A stretch of 64,000 nt of DNA from positions 1-64,000 of the forward strand of contig CAVPOO010000012.1 in assembly GCA_963707015.1 (NCBI GenBank), given 5' to 3'. Below the pieces are notes generated by a model. That model made no database searches, was not told where the DNA came from, and worked only from the letters and a program-made list of their open reading frames with translations. The DNA is from CAVPOO01 sp963707015. GTDB taxonomy: Bacteria; Pseudomonadota; Gammaproteobacteria; Thiohalobacterales; Thiohalobacteraceae. Shown here piece after piece: positions 53,827 to 63,265 of this stretch. How positions within the stretch are numbered: position 1 is the first letter of the stretch; each line of letters opens with the position of its first letter. A program made the translations under genes and the position numbers.

Positions 53827-55032
53827 ATGCACTACACACTGGCAGAAGACCCTGGGCAGGCATCCGGTTCGACGCCGGTCGACGCGGCCACGGCGGGGTT
53901 TCCCTGGGAAGCCGGGGCGGTGTCCGCCGCGGTCGAACAGGATACCTGGCTGGTGAGCTTCATCGATATCCTGACACTGTTGCTGACCCTGTTCGTGCTG
54001 CTGCTGGTTCACCAGGACGGTTCGCCGGGGCCAGGCAGCGGGGCCGAGCCGCAGGCAGCGCAGGTGCCGCTCGAGCAGGCCCGCCCGCCGGCCACGCCAG
54101 CGGACCTGACGGCTCTCGGCGGCGAAGCCAGGTCGCCGCAGACCGGGTCGGCGCCCGATACGCAGGCAGACCGGGAAGCCGAACGCCCGCCGGAGTCGAC
54201 TGGACAAGCGCCGGCGGCGCAGCGCGACATGCCGCGCGAGGCGGCGCCAGCCGGTGAGCCCGCCCCGCCATCGGAGCCCGCGGATTTGCCGACAGACGCA
54301 AGGCCTGTGGGGCCGCTCCTTGTACCCGACCGGTTTGCCGCGCCGCATGATCCGGTCCTGCCCGGGATTGTCGAGGCAGACCCGCCTGAGCCGGGATTCA
54401 CGCGCCTGCTCCTGCCGGCGTTTGAAGCGAGTCCCCTGATGCCCGCCCTGCCGCCCTCTGACGCGCACGCCCTGGCCGCCGATCTCCCGCCGCCTGGGGA
54501 TGTGAAGTCCGCCGGCGAAACGCAGATCGAAGTCCCGCCGGTGCCGGTGCAGGCCGGGTCAGAGTCTGATGAGGCACCGCTTTCGGACGCGGGTGCGGCG
54601 GACCGGTTGCTCGAGGCGTTTCGCAGCAGCGCGCTCGGTGAGCGGGTCGAAGTGACCGTGCATCCGGGTGGTGTGAACCTGGAAATCAGCGACAATATCC
54701 TGTTTACTCCCGCCAGCGCGGCACTGACGGTCACCGGGCTGGCACTCCTGCAGGAGCTGGCCGAGGCGCTGCGCGCGCAACCCTGGCCGATCGCGGTCGA
54801 GGGCCATACCGACAATATCCCCATCGACACCGCGCGCTTCCCATCCAACTGGGAACTGTCGTCGGCGCGCGCCGCCATCGTCACGCGCTATCTCATCCAA
54901 CAGGGTATCTCGCCCGAGCGTATCCGCGCCATCGGCTATGCCGACACCCGCCCGCGCGCCGACAACCTCACGCCGCAGGGCAGGGCCAGAAACCGCCGCG
55001 TCTCCTTCGTACTGCAGATACCCTCGGCGTAG
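53827..55032 (+). CDS. MotB/OmpA-like stator protein with Pro/Ala-rich linker
   Basis: A 401-residue protein. A single helix near residues 40-60 (WLVSFIDILTLLLTLFVLLL) contains an Asp in the place of the ion-carrying Asp of MotB (inference from position). A long low-complexity Pro/Ala/Glu-rich linker (about 65-255) leads to an OmpA-like peptidoglycan-binding domain (VEGHTDNIPI, then SSARAAIVTRYLIQQGISPERIRAIGYADTRP). The linker is much longer than in flagellar MotB, so the motor could reach the peptidoglycan across a wide periplasm. Partner of the preceding MotA-like protein. Confidence 0.88.
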   Translation: MHYTLAEDPGQASGSTPVDAATAGFPWEAGAVSAAVEQDTWLVSFIDILTLLLTLFVLLLVHQDGSPGPGSGAEPQAAQVPLEQARPPATPADLTALGGEARSPQTGSAPDTQADREAERPPESTGQAPAAQRDMPREAAPAGEPAPPSEPADLPTDARPVGPLLVPDRFAAPHDPVLPGIVEADPPEPGFTRLLLPAFEASPLMPALPPSDAHALAADLPPPGDVKSAGETQIEVPPVPVQAGSESDEAPLSDAGAADRLLEAFRSSALGERVEVTVHPGGVNLEISDNILFTPASAALTVTGLALLQELAEALRAQPWPIAVEGHTDNIPIDTARFPSNWELSSARAAIVTRYLIQQGISPERIRAIGYADTRPRADNLTPQGRARNRRVSFVLQIPSA

Positions 55033-55161
55033 CCAGCCTGCCGGTCACGGCAGGGCTGTCGGCCTTGCCCGTTTCGGGTGATAATGCTCAGCTCGTCTGT
55101 GCCGGATGCTGACCGAGTCTCAGCGCCGGTTACTGTCGTTGTGGCCTGTTGAGAATCGCCC

Positions 55162-56256
55162 GTGATCAAGCGCCTGATGATTGTCCTGGTGGCACTGACC
55201 CTCCTGTACGGGGGCATCTTCGGCTGGAAGTATATCCAGAGCCAGAAGCTGGCGGCGCGGGCGTCCATGCCGCCACCGCCCGCGACGGTGGCCACCGCGC
55301 GTGTAGAGCGCCAGAGCTGGCAGCCCCGCCTGTCGGCGGTGGGCAGCCTGGTGGCGACGCAGGGGGTATTCGTGTCCAACGAGATCGCCGGCCAGGTCAC
55401 AGACATCCGCTTCGAGTCGGGCCAGGCCGTCGCGGCGGGCGAACTCATGGTGCAGCTCGATGACGATGTCGACCGCGCCAGCCTCGCCAGTCTGCTGGCC
55501 GACCAACGCCTGGCAGATATCCAGTTTCAGCGTGCGGCGAAACTTGTCAACGAAAAGCTGGTATCGCGTTCGGATTATGATTCGGCACAGGCCGCCCTCG
55601 ACAGCGCCGCGGCGCAGGTCGACTCGCAGCGGGCACGCATCAGCAAGAAGGCGATCCGGGCCCCCTTTGCCGGCCTGCTGGGTATCCGGCGGGTGGACCT
55701 GGGTCAGTTCCTGGCCCCGGGTTCGGAGATTGTGTCGCTGCAGTCGCTCGACCCCATCTATGCCGAATACAGTCTGCCCGAACGTCACCTGAGTGAGCTG
55801 GCCATGGCTCAGCCGGTCGAGGTCAGCGTGGCGGCGTATCCCGGGCGGACGTTCGCGGGTCGCATCAGTGCCGTGAGCCCGCGGATCGATGTGAACACAC
55901 GCAGTGTGCGACTGCGCGCGACACTGGAGAATCCGGAACATCTGCTGCGCCCCGGCATGTTCGCCGAGGTGCATACTCTGCTGCCGGCACGCGAGGACGT
56001 GCTGACCCTGCCGGCGCGCGCTATCACCTACAACCCGTATGGCGACGCGGTGTTCGCGGTCGAGGAAGCGGACGGGACACTGCAGGTGCAGCGGCGTCAG
56101 GTGGAGACCGGCGAGGAGCGCGGCGGGCGCGTCGAGATCGTCGCTGGCCTCGAGGCGGGCGCACAGGTCGTCAGTGCCGGCCAGAACAAGCTGCGCAACG
56201 GCCAGTCCGTGGAGATCGATAATTCGGTCGAGCTCAAGGGCCAGGTAGGCGAGTAA
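55162..56256 (+). CDS. RND efflux membrane-fusion (adaptor) protein
   Basis: A 364-residue protein with one N-terminal helix (VLVALTLLYGGIFGW). It has the lipoyl halves (VSNEIAGQVTDIRFESGQAV and KKAIRAPFAGLLGIRRVDLGQFL), a short helical hairpin between them (about 100-150), and the beta-barrel and membrane-proximal domains to GQNKLRNGQSVEI. It is complete, unlike the adaptor at 10.9 kb. GTG start at 55162. Its TAA overlaps the first base of the pump gene. Confidence 0.92.
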   Translation: MIKRLMIVLVALTLLYGGIFGWKYIQSQKLAARASMPPPPATVATARVERQSWQPRLSAVGSLVATQGVFVSNEIAGQVTDIRFESGQAVAAGELMVQLDDDVDRASLASLLADQRLADIQFQRAAKLVNEKLVSRSDYDSAQAALDSAAAQVDSQRARISKKAIRAPFAGLLGIRRVDLGQFLAPGSEIVSLQSLDPIYAEYSLPERHLSELAMAQPVEVSVAAYPGRTFAGRISAVSPRIDVNTRSVRLRATLENPEHLLRPGMFAEVHTLLPAREDVLTLPARAITYNPYGDAVFAVEEADGTLQVQRRQVETGEERGGRVEIVAGLEAGAQVVSAGQNKLRNGQSVEIDNSVELKGQVGE

Positions 56257-59200
56257 TGCAGTTCACCGACATCTTCATCCGGCGCCCGGTGCTGGCCAGC
56301 GTGGTCAGCCTGCTGATTCTGGTGATCGGCCTGCGCTCCATCGCCTCGCTGGATGTGCGCCAGTACCCCGAGACCAAGAATACGGTGGTCACGGTGACCA
56401 CCAGCTATCCGGGCGCCAGCAGCGAGCTGATCAAGGGCTTTATCACCACACCCCTGCAGCAGGCGATCGCGGAGGCCGACGGGATCGACTACCTGTTCGC
56501 ACGCAGCACCCAGGGGACATCGACCATCGAGGCCCACATGGTGCTCGACCACGATCCCAATGCGGCAGTGGCCGAGATTCAGGCCAAGGTCGCCAGTCAG
56601 CGCAACGTGCTCCCGGCGGAAGCGGAGGACCCGGTCATCGATTCCACCACCGGTGAGTCCACGGCACTGATGTACATGGCCTACTACAGCGACGCCATGA
56701 CGCCCTCGCAGATCACCGACTATCTGCTGCGCGTGGTGCAGCCCAAGCTGCAGGCGCTGCCCGGTGTTGCCAAGGCGGAGCTGATCGGCAACAAGACCTT
56801 TGCGATGCGTATCTGGCTCGATCCCGAGCGCATGGCGGCCCTGGGCGTCTCGGCCGAGCAGGTGCAGGACGTACTGCGCGCCAACAACTATCTCGCCGGC
56901 GTCGGCCAGATCAAGGGCGCCTACGTGAGCATCGATCTGACTGCGACGACCGATATCAGCGATGAGCAGAGTTTCCGCCGGCTCGTGGTGCGCGCTGCCG
57001 ACGGCAGCCTGGTGCGGATTGAAGACATCGCCGACGCCAGCCTCGGTGCCGAGGACTATGATTCGACCAGCTGGTACAAGGGCAAGACCGCCATCTTCAT
57101 CGGCATCCAGCCGACGCCGGGCGCCAACCCGCTGCGCGTCGCCCGGCGGGTGCGGGATCTCATGCCCGAAATCCGCAGTCAGCTGCCGGCCGGGCTCAGC
57201 GGCCACATCCCCTACGATGCCAGTGTCTATATCGAGGATTCGATCAATGAGGTGTTTCAGACGCTGGCCGAAGCGGTACTGATCGTACTGATCGTGATCT
57301 TTCTGTCCCTGGGCTCGGTCCGCGCGGCCCTGATACCGGCGGTGGCGGTGCCCCTGTCGCTGGTCGGCGGCGCCTTCGTGATGCTGGTGCTGGGCTTTTC
57401 CATCAACCTGCTCACGCTGCTCGCGATGGTACTGGCCATCGGTCTGGTCGTCGACGACGCCATTGTGGTGGTGGAAAACGTGCACCGCCACATCGAGCAG
57501 GGCGAATCGCGCGTCGACGCCGCCATCAACGGCGCGCGTGAACTGGGTCTGCCCATCATCGCCATGACCACCACGCTGGTTGCGGTGTACGTGCCGATCG
57601 GGTTCATGGGTGGGCTGGTCGGTACGCTGTTCACCGAGTTCGCCTTTGCCCTGGCCGGCGCGGTGCTGGTATCGGGGGTCGTCGCCCTGACGCTCTCGCC
57701 CATGCTGTCGGCCAGGGCGCTCAAGCCGCACGGGGCGCCGGGCCGGTTCGAACACGGCGTAGAGCGCTTCTTTACCTGGCTGGCCGCACGCTACCGGCGG
57801 CTGCTGCACGCGGTGCTCGACGCTGTGCCGGTGGCCCTGGTGTTTGCCGGCGTGGTGCTGGCGAGCATTTATTTCATGTTCGTCACCACGCCCGCCGAGC
57901 TGGCGCCGACCGAGGACCAGAGTATTCTTTTCTTCCAGGCGCGTGGTCCACAGACGGCAACCATCGACTACAACGAGCCCTACACGCGTCAGATCGTCGC
58001 ATCCTTCGAGGGTTTTCCGGAGTATCACGAAAGCTTCTTTCTGCTCGGCTTCGGGCGCGACACCAGCACGGTATTCGGCGGATTCAAGATGCCGCCGCCG
58101 TCGCAGCGCAGCCGTTCCCAGATGCAAGTGCAGCCGGAGGTGCAGCAGAAACTCGATCGGATTGCCGGTTTCCAGACAGCCGTATTCCCGCGCCCGAGCC
58201 TGCCCGGATCGGGCGGCGGGCTGCCGGTGCAGTTCATCATCACCTCGGATGCCGACTACGCGCGCCTCGATGAAGTGGCCGACACGCTCATCGGCCAGGG
58301 CATGCAGAGCGGCAAGTTCGTCTTCCTGCAGAAAAGTGTCGAGTTCACACGTCCGAAGACCACCCTCGTCATCGACCGTGACCGGGCCGCGGATCTCGGC
58401 ATCACGATGCAGGAGATCGGCCGCAGCCTGGCCGGCATGCTGGGCGGCAACTATGTCAACCGCTTCAGCCTCGAAGGCCGCAGTTACAAGGTAATCCCCC
58501 AGGTCGCCCGACAGTTCCGCCTGCAGGCCGCGACGCTCAACAGTTACTACCTCCACACCGATGCCGGGGATCTGGTGCCGCTGTCGAGTGTGATGCGTTT
58601 CCAGGAGTCCGTGGAGCCCAGTCAGCGCACCCAGTTTCAGCAGCTCAACTCCGTCATGGTGCAGGGTGTCATGGCGCAGGGCATCCCGCTTGGCGAGGCC
58701 CTCGCCTGGCTCGAGGCGCAGGCGCGCGCCGACTTCCCGTCCGGATTTACCTGGGACTACAGTGGTCAATCCCGCCAGTACGCCCAGCAGGGCAGCGCGC
58801 TGATCATCACCTTCTTCATGTCGATCCTGGTGATCTACCTGGTGCTGGCGGCCCAGTTCGAGAGCTGGCGCGACCCGGTCATCATCCTGGTCTCGGTGCC
58901 CATGTCTATTGCCGGCGCGCTGATCTTCATGACGCTGGGTCTGGCGACGGTCAACATCTACACCCAGGTGGGGCTGATTACGCTCATCGGACTGATTGCC
59001 AAGAACGGTATCCTGATTGTGGAGTTCGCCAACCAGCTGCAGATCCACGAGGGTCTGAGCAAGCGTGCCGCCGTGGAGAAGGCCGCCGGCATCCGCCTGC
59101 GTCCCATCCTGATGACCACCATTTCGATGATGGTGGCCATGGTGCCGCTGTTGACGGCGAGTGGACCGGGCGCGGTGAGCCGCTTCGATATCGGCCTGGT

Positions 59201-59333
59201 GATCGCCACCGGGCTGGGCGTGGGGACGCTTTTCACGCTGTTCGTGGTACCGGCCGTCTATCTGCTGCTGGCCCGCGATCACAGCGTTGGCGTCGCAGCC
59301 GGTGAGCCGCGCGCGGAGCCTGCGCAGGCCTGA
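56256..59333 (+). CDS. RND efflux pump, inner-membrane subunit
   Basis: A 1025-residue pump of the usual length. It starts FTDIFIRRPVLASVVSLLILVIGLRS. The proton-relay helix contains the conserved Asp pair in MVLAIGLVVDDAIVVVENVHRHIE, and the C-terminal half repeats the layout (ILVIYLVLAAQFESWRDPVIIL, then GLIAKNGILIVEFANQLQ). It expels compounds across the envelope with the adaptor upstream and an outer-membrane channel not present here. Substrate unknown. It is intact, so the strain keeps this RND system while the one at 8.5 kb decays. Confidence 0.94.
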   Translation: MQFTDIFIRRPVLASVVSLLILVIGLRSIASLDVRQYPETKNTVVTVTTSYPGASSELIKGFITTPLQQAIAEADGIDYLFARSTQGTSTIEAHMVLDHDPNAAVAEIQAKVASQRNVLPAEAEDPVIDSTTGESTALMYMAYYSDAMTPSQITDYLLRVVQPKLQALPGVAKAELIGNKTFAMRIWLDPERMAALGVSAEQVQDVLRANNYLAGVGQIKGAYVSIDLTATTDISDEQSFRRLVVRAADGSLVRIEDIADASLGAEDYDSTSWYKGKTAIFIGIQPTPGANPLRVARRVRDLMPEIRSQLPAGLSGHIPYDASVYIEDSINEVFQTLAEAVLIVLIVIFLSLGSVRAALIPAVAVPLSLVGGAFVMLVLGFSINLLTLLAMVLAIGLVVDDAIVVVENVHRHIEQGESRVDAAINGARELGLPIIAMTTTLVAVYVPIGFMGGLVGTLFTEFAFALAGAVLVSGVVALTLSPMLSARALKPHGAPGRFEHGVERFFTWLAARYRRLLHAVLDAVPVALVFAGVVLASIYFMFVTTPAELAPTEDQSILFFQARGPQTATIDYNEPYTRQIVASFEGFPEYHESFFLLGFGRDTSTVFGGFKMPPPSQRSRSQMQVQPEVQQKLDRIAGFQTAVFPRPSLPGSGGGLPVQFIITSDADYARLDEVADTLIGQGMQSGKFVFLQKSVEFTRPKTTLVIDRDRAADLGITMQEIGRSLAGMLGGNYVNRFSLEGRSYKVIPQVARQFRLQAATLNSYYLHTDAGDLVPLSSVMRFQESVEPSQRTQFQQLNSVMVQGVMAQGIPLGEALAWLEAQARADFPSGFTWDYSGQSRQYAQQGSALIITFFMSILVIYLVLAAQFESWRDPVIILVSVPMSIAGALIFMTLGLATVNIYTQVGLITLIGLIAKNGILIVEFANQLQIHEGLSKRAAVEKAAGIRLRPILMTTISMMVAMVPLLTASGPGAVSRFDIGLVIATGLGVGTLFTLFVVPAVYLLLARDHSVGVAAGEPRAEPAQA

Positions 59334-59474
59334 GCGGCATTTTGGCAGGCCGGCAACGGGACGGGGCGATTTTTGTGATAAGCTCTGGCGCCAGGAATGC
59401 GCAGGCCCGCCGCCCCGTCGTCGCGCCTGTTGCGCACAATCTGGTTCCGCTGATCGCAAGGAATGAGGGCCCAC

Positions 59475-60644
59475 ATGACACGACCCACCCATGTGCTGTT
59501 ATGGATGATACCGTTTCTCGGCCTGGTCGGCCTCGCGGTGTTTCTGCTCTATGGACCGCTGACCGAGGCCTTTGCCTCCAATCCGGTCTTCAACGGCATT
59601 ATTCTCGGTGTTTTCCTGATTGGCATCATCATCAACTTCCGCCAGGTCTTCACGCTATCGTCGGAAGTCGCCTGGATCAATCATTTCCGGGGCCATCGCC
59701 AGCGCTTCGGGCGCAGGGTGCCTGAGGAACCCCGGCTCCTGGCGCCGCTGGCAAAGATGCTGGGCAAGCATGAAGAGGCCTTGCTGAGCCTGTCACCGCT
59801 ATCGCTGCGCTCTCTGCTCGACAGCGTCCGCCTGCGGCTCGACGAGTCGCGGGATGTGTCCCGTTACATGATCGGTCTGCTCATCTTTCTCGGCCTGCTG
59901 GGCACCTTCTGGGGACTGCTGATCACGGTGAGCGGCGTCGGTGAGATGATCGGCAGCCTGGTTGATGATGGCAGGGACGGTCCGGCCATATTCGGCAGCC
60001 TGCTGGAGGGCTTGCAGGGTCCGCTGTCGGGAATGGGTACCGCGTTCAGCTCATCGCTGTTCGGACTGGCCGGTTCGCTGATTCTCGGGTTTCTCGACCT
60101 GCAGGCCGGGCACGCGCAGAACCGTTTCTTCAACGAGCTGGAGGACTGGCTGTCGGGTGTCACGCGCCTGAGCAGCGGGATACTGGGGGGGGAGCAGGAG
60201 CTGAGCACCCCGGCCTATATTCACGCCATGCTGGAGCAGACGGCCGAGACGCTGGACAAGCTGCAGCGCAATGTCGCGCGTGACGAGGCCCAGCGGCGGC
60301 TGGTTGGCGAACAGATCCAGCTCCTGGCGAAGGAACTGGCCGCCTTTGCGGATCTGGCACGCGATGAGCAGCGGCTGCTGTCGCGTATGGCAGAAGGGCA
60401 GGGCGATCTCGCGCCGGTGCTGGCGCGTCTCGCGGAGGCGCGTAGTGGCCCCGATGCGTCCATGCAGGAACATGTGCGCAGTCTCGATACGGGTGTGAAA
60501 CGCCTGCTCGACGAGGTTGCGACCGGACGCGAGCACCTGGTCGGCGAGATTCGCGATGAGCTGCGCCTCATGAGCCGGGCCCTGTCCGGCGCCGGCAACG
60601 CCGGCAGCCGCACGCGCGGGCGCAAGCAAGCCAGCGCTAGCTGA
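59475..60644 (+). CDS. Second MotA/ExbB-like stator protein with coiled-coil tail
   Basis: A 389-residue protein with two N-terminal helices (about 8-30 and 40-57), then a pair of helices in the TolQ/MotA core (DVSRYMIGLLIFLGLLGTFWGLLITVSG and GMGTAFSSSLFGLAGSLILGFLDLQ) and a long helical C-terminal tail (about 240-370). It represents a widespread nonflagellar group found next to OmpA-type proteins. The ATG at 59475 is preferred because GAGGG lies five bases before it; an ATG at 59463 adds four residues. The partner gene starts seven bases after its stop. Confidence 0.87.
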   Translation: MTRPTHVLLWMIPFLGLVGLAVFLLYGPLTEAFASNPVFNGIILGVFLIGIIINFRQVFTLSSEVAWINHFRGHRQRFGRRVPEEPRLLAPLAKMLGKHEEALLSLSPLSLRSLLDSVRLRLDESRDVSRYMIGLLIFLGLLGTFWGLLITVSGVGEMIGSLVDDGRDGPAIFGSLLEGLQGPLSGMGTAFSSSLFGLAGSLILGFLDLQAGHAQNRFFNELEDWLSGVTRLSSGILGGEQELSTPAYIHAMLEQTAETLDKLQRNVARDEAQRRLVGEQIQLLAKELAAFADLARDEQRLLSRMAEGQGDLAPVLARLAEARSGPDASMQEHVRSLDTGVKRLLDEVATGREHLVGEIRDELRLMSRALSGAGNAGSRTRGRKQASAS

Positions 60645-60651
60645 CCCTGCC

Positions 60652-61839
60652 ATGTTCGTATTGACCCGCCGACGCAGGGTGCTGGACATCTGGCCCGGCT
60701 TTGTCGATGGCCTTGCGGCCTTGCTCATGGTGGTGATCTTCGTGCTCCTGCTGTTTTCGGTGGGCGAATTCATGTTGACCGATGCCCTGGTGGGGCGGGA
60801 TCAGGCGCTGGATCGGCTGCGCAACCAGATTGCCGAGCTTGCCGACGTGCTGGCCCTGGAACGCTCCGAGAAGTCCCGCCTCGAAGACCGCCTCACACAG
60901 GTGTCGGATGAGCTGCGGGCAACCGGACAGGCACGCGACACCGCCACGGGACAGCTGCAGCGCATGACGGCACAGGCGCAGGCGGCGGAAGCCGAGACGC
61001 GGCGGTTGCGCGATGCGCTGCAGGCGGCCCGCTCGGCCATTGCCGGCAACGAGGCGAGCATGCACGCGCAGCGCGACACGATTGCGGGCCTGGAGAAGGA
61101 CGTGGCGGCCTTGCGGGTAACCGGCCAGGAACTGGCCGCGGATCAGGAGCGCCTGCAGGTATCGCTCGCGGCCAGCCAGCAGGAAACCACGCAGCAACGC
61201 GAGCTCAGCGAGCAGGCGCAGGCGCAGGTCAACGAGCTCAGCCGCCAGATTGTGGCGCTGCGCGAACAACTGGCGCAAGTGACGCGGGCGCTGGATGCCT
61301 CCGAGGCACAGGTGCGCGAGCAGGTGGTCGAAATCGAGAATCTTGGGCAGCGCCTGAATGTGGCACTCGCCAACAAGGTCGAGGAGCTCAGTCGTTATCG
61401 GTCCGAGTTTTTCGGCAAGTTGCGCGAGGCCCTCAAGGACAACCCCGATATCCACGTGGAGGGCGACCGCTTCGTCCTGCCGTCCGAGGTGCTGTTTGCC
61501 TCGGCCTCGGCCGACCTGGATACCAACGGCAGGCGCCAGGTGGAGACGGTGGCGCGTACCCTGAAAGAAATTTCGGCCGGGATTCCCGACGATATCGACT
61601 GGGTCCTGAGAGTTGACGGACATACCGACAAGCGGCCAATTCGCACCACGTTTGCGTCGAACTGGGAGCTTTCTTCCGCACGCGCAATCAGCATCGTGAA
61701 GTACATGATCGACATCGGCATTCCGCCGCAGCGCCTGGTGGCGGCGGGGTTCGGAAAATATCATCCGCTCGATGCGGCTGATACCCCCGAGGCCTACCGG
61801 CGCAACCGGCGTATCGAATTGAAGCTCAGCAGCCGCTAG
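60652..61839 (+). CDS. OmpA-domain stator partner with coiled coil
   Basis: A 395-residue protein. One helix near residues 17-40 (FVDGLAALLMVVIFVLLLFSV, with an Asp at its start), a long coiled coil (about 55-255, many AELADVLALERSEKSRLEDRL-like heptads), and an OmpA-like domain at the end (LRVDGHTDKRPI, then ELSSARAISIVKYMIDIGIPPQRLVAAGFG). It would anchor the preceding MotA-like protein to peptidoglycan. The pair resembles ZorA/ZorB in layout but lacks any associated nuclease or helicase gene. Confidence 0.87.
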   Translation: MFVLTRRRRVLDIWPGFVDGLAALLMVVIFVLLLFSVGEFMLTDALVGRDQALDRLRNQIAELADVLALERSEKSRLEDRLTQVSDELRATGQARDTATGQLQRMTAQAQAAEAETRRLRDALQAARSAIAGNEASMHAQRDTIAGLEKDVAALRVTGQELAADQERLQVSLAASQQETTQQRELSEQAQAQVNELSRQIVALREQLAQVTRALDASEAQVREQVVEIENLGQRLNVALANKVEELSRYRSEFFGKLREALKDNPDIHVEGDRFVLPSEVLFASASADLDTNGRRQVETVARTLKEISAGIPDDIDWVLRVDGHTDKRPIRTTFASNWELSSARAISIVKYMIDIGIPPQRLVAAGFGKYHPLDAADTPEAYRRNRRIELKLSSR

Positions 61840-62030
61840 CCCGGAACCCGTCGCCGAGCGGTGCGCGGCCTGCCTCTGACCCATTGCGGCTGACGTTGCG
61901 GCTGACGTTGAGGCGGTTTCTGCGGCGTGGATGTCGGGCCACGACATCCCGGCCATGGTCCACTGGATGTGAGATGTGGACGGGTAACCGAGCCGCCAGA
62001 TTTCACTGACAGGTCCAGGGCAGATCGACT

Positions 62031-63215
62031 GTGGCGAAACTCATCGTCATCACGGAGCCGGGAGGCGACCGGGTCCCCTTCTTACGGGGTATCCTGGTGC
62101 AATCGCTGCGCGCGGCCGGGCTGTCTTTCGAGGATGCCTATGCCACCGCTCAGCGTGTGCGCGAGGTGCTGGGAGGCAAGCGGGCGGTCACGACCAGCGA
62201 GTTGAAGACCTGCGTGGCCAGGCAGCTCGAAACCGGCTTTAGCCGGGAGGTCCGGCGCAGCTATGAGACCGGCTCCGACCGGGCGCAGGAAATCATCGTT
62301 CGCAGCCAGCGGCGGGAGAGTCCCTTTTCGGTCGGAATTCTCACCCGTTCTCTAGAAGCCTGCGCGATCGACAGGGAATCGGCCCGCGAGGTCGCGCGCC
62401 GGGTGCGCGAGGCCGTGCAGGAAAGCGGGCGGTCCGCAATCGACCTCCCGGCATTGCGGCGCCTCATCCATGAAATGCTCAGGCAATTCTGTTCGGAAGC
62501 GGCGGCCGACTGCTATCTTTCCCGGCGCCGCTTCGAGGCAAGCGGTGATCCCCTGATTATCCTGGTCGGTGGCGCGACCGGCACCGGTAAGAGTACCGTG
62601 AGTTCGGCACTGGCCTACCGGCTGGACATCGTGCGTACCCAGTCGACGGACATGATGCGGGAGATCATCCGCTCCTATCTGGCTCCCCACGTGGTACCAA
62701 CGCTTGGCTATTCAAGCTTCGAGGCATGGCGAGGCCTGCCCGCGCTGAATGCCACCGCGCGCAAGCGGGTCACCGATAACCCGATGATAGCCGGCTTTCT
62801 GGCCCAGTTCGGCAATGTGAGATCGGCACTGGAGGCGACCATTGCGCGGGCCGTCAAGGAACGTCACGATATCATCATCGACGGCGTGCATGTCCTGCCG
62901 ACCGAGCTCGATCTGGCCGAAGCCAGCCGGCATGCCGTGGTCGTCCCGGTCATGCTGGCGGTCACGACCAGGGAACGACTGGCGGATCAGCTTGCCTGGC
63001 GCAGCCGCGAGCAGCCCGGCCGCGGCGCGTCCCGCTATCTTGACCAGCTGGACGCAATCTGGGACCTGCAGTCTTTCCTGCTGAGCCTGGCGGACAAGGC
63101 AGGCATCCCGATTATCGCGAACTGGACGCTCGAGGACACCGTTCGGGACGTGCTGCAGGAGGTGAACCGCCGCATCCATGAGCGGTACCCGCCCGACCCC
63201 GAGATTCTGGAGTGA
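62031..63215 (+). CDS. 2-phosphoglycerate-kinase-like protein with duplicated ATP-cone-like domain
   Basis: A 394-residue protein, GTG start. The N-terminal half has two similar helical units (RVPFLRGILVQSLRAAGLSFEDAY, and SPFSVGILTRSLEACAIDRESA, each followed by a long helical part), the ATP-cone pattern of nucleotide-sensing regulatory domains. The C-terminal half is a P-loop kinase: Walker A GGATGTGKST (180-189), then STDMMREIIRSYL and IDGVHVLPTEL. This matches archaeal 2-phosphoglycerate kinase, which makes 2,3-bisphosphoglycerate for cyclic DPG. A cDPG synthetase gene is not present here, so the true substrate is uncertain. Confidence 0.82.
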   Translation: MAKLIVITEPGGDRVPFLRGILVQSLRAAGLSFEDAYATAQRVREVLGGKRAVTTSELKTCVARQLETGFSREVRRSYETGSDRAQEIIVRSQRRESPFSVGILTRSLEACAIDRESAREVARRVREAVQESGRSAIDLPALRRLIHEMLRQFCSEAAADCYLSRRRFEASGDPLIILVGGATGTGKSTVSSALAYRLDIVRTQSTDMMREIIRSYLAPHVVPTLGYSSFEAWRGLPALNATARKRVTDNPMIAGFLAQFGNVRSALEATIARAVKERHDIIIDGVHVLPTELDLAEASRHAVVVPVMLAVTTRERLADQLAWRSREQPGRGASRYLDQLDAIWDLQSFLLSLADKAGIPIIANWTLEDTVRDVLQEVNRRIHERYPPDPEILE

Positions 63216-63265
63216 GGTACGGGCAAGCCATCCGCTTGCGCGGGGCAGGCATCGGGCAAGCGATC

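Noticed and set aside
59475..61839. Zorya-type defence system (ZorA/ZorB layout)
   Set aside because: The MotA-like and OmpA-like pair has the right outline, but no ZorC, helicase-nuclease ZorD or ZorE-type gene is present; the next gene is a 2-phosphoglycerate-kinase-like protein.
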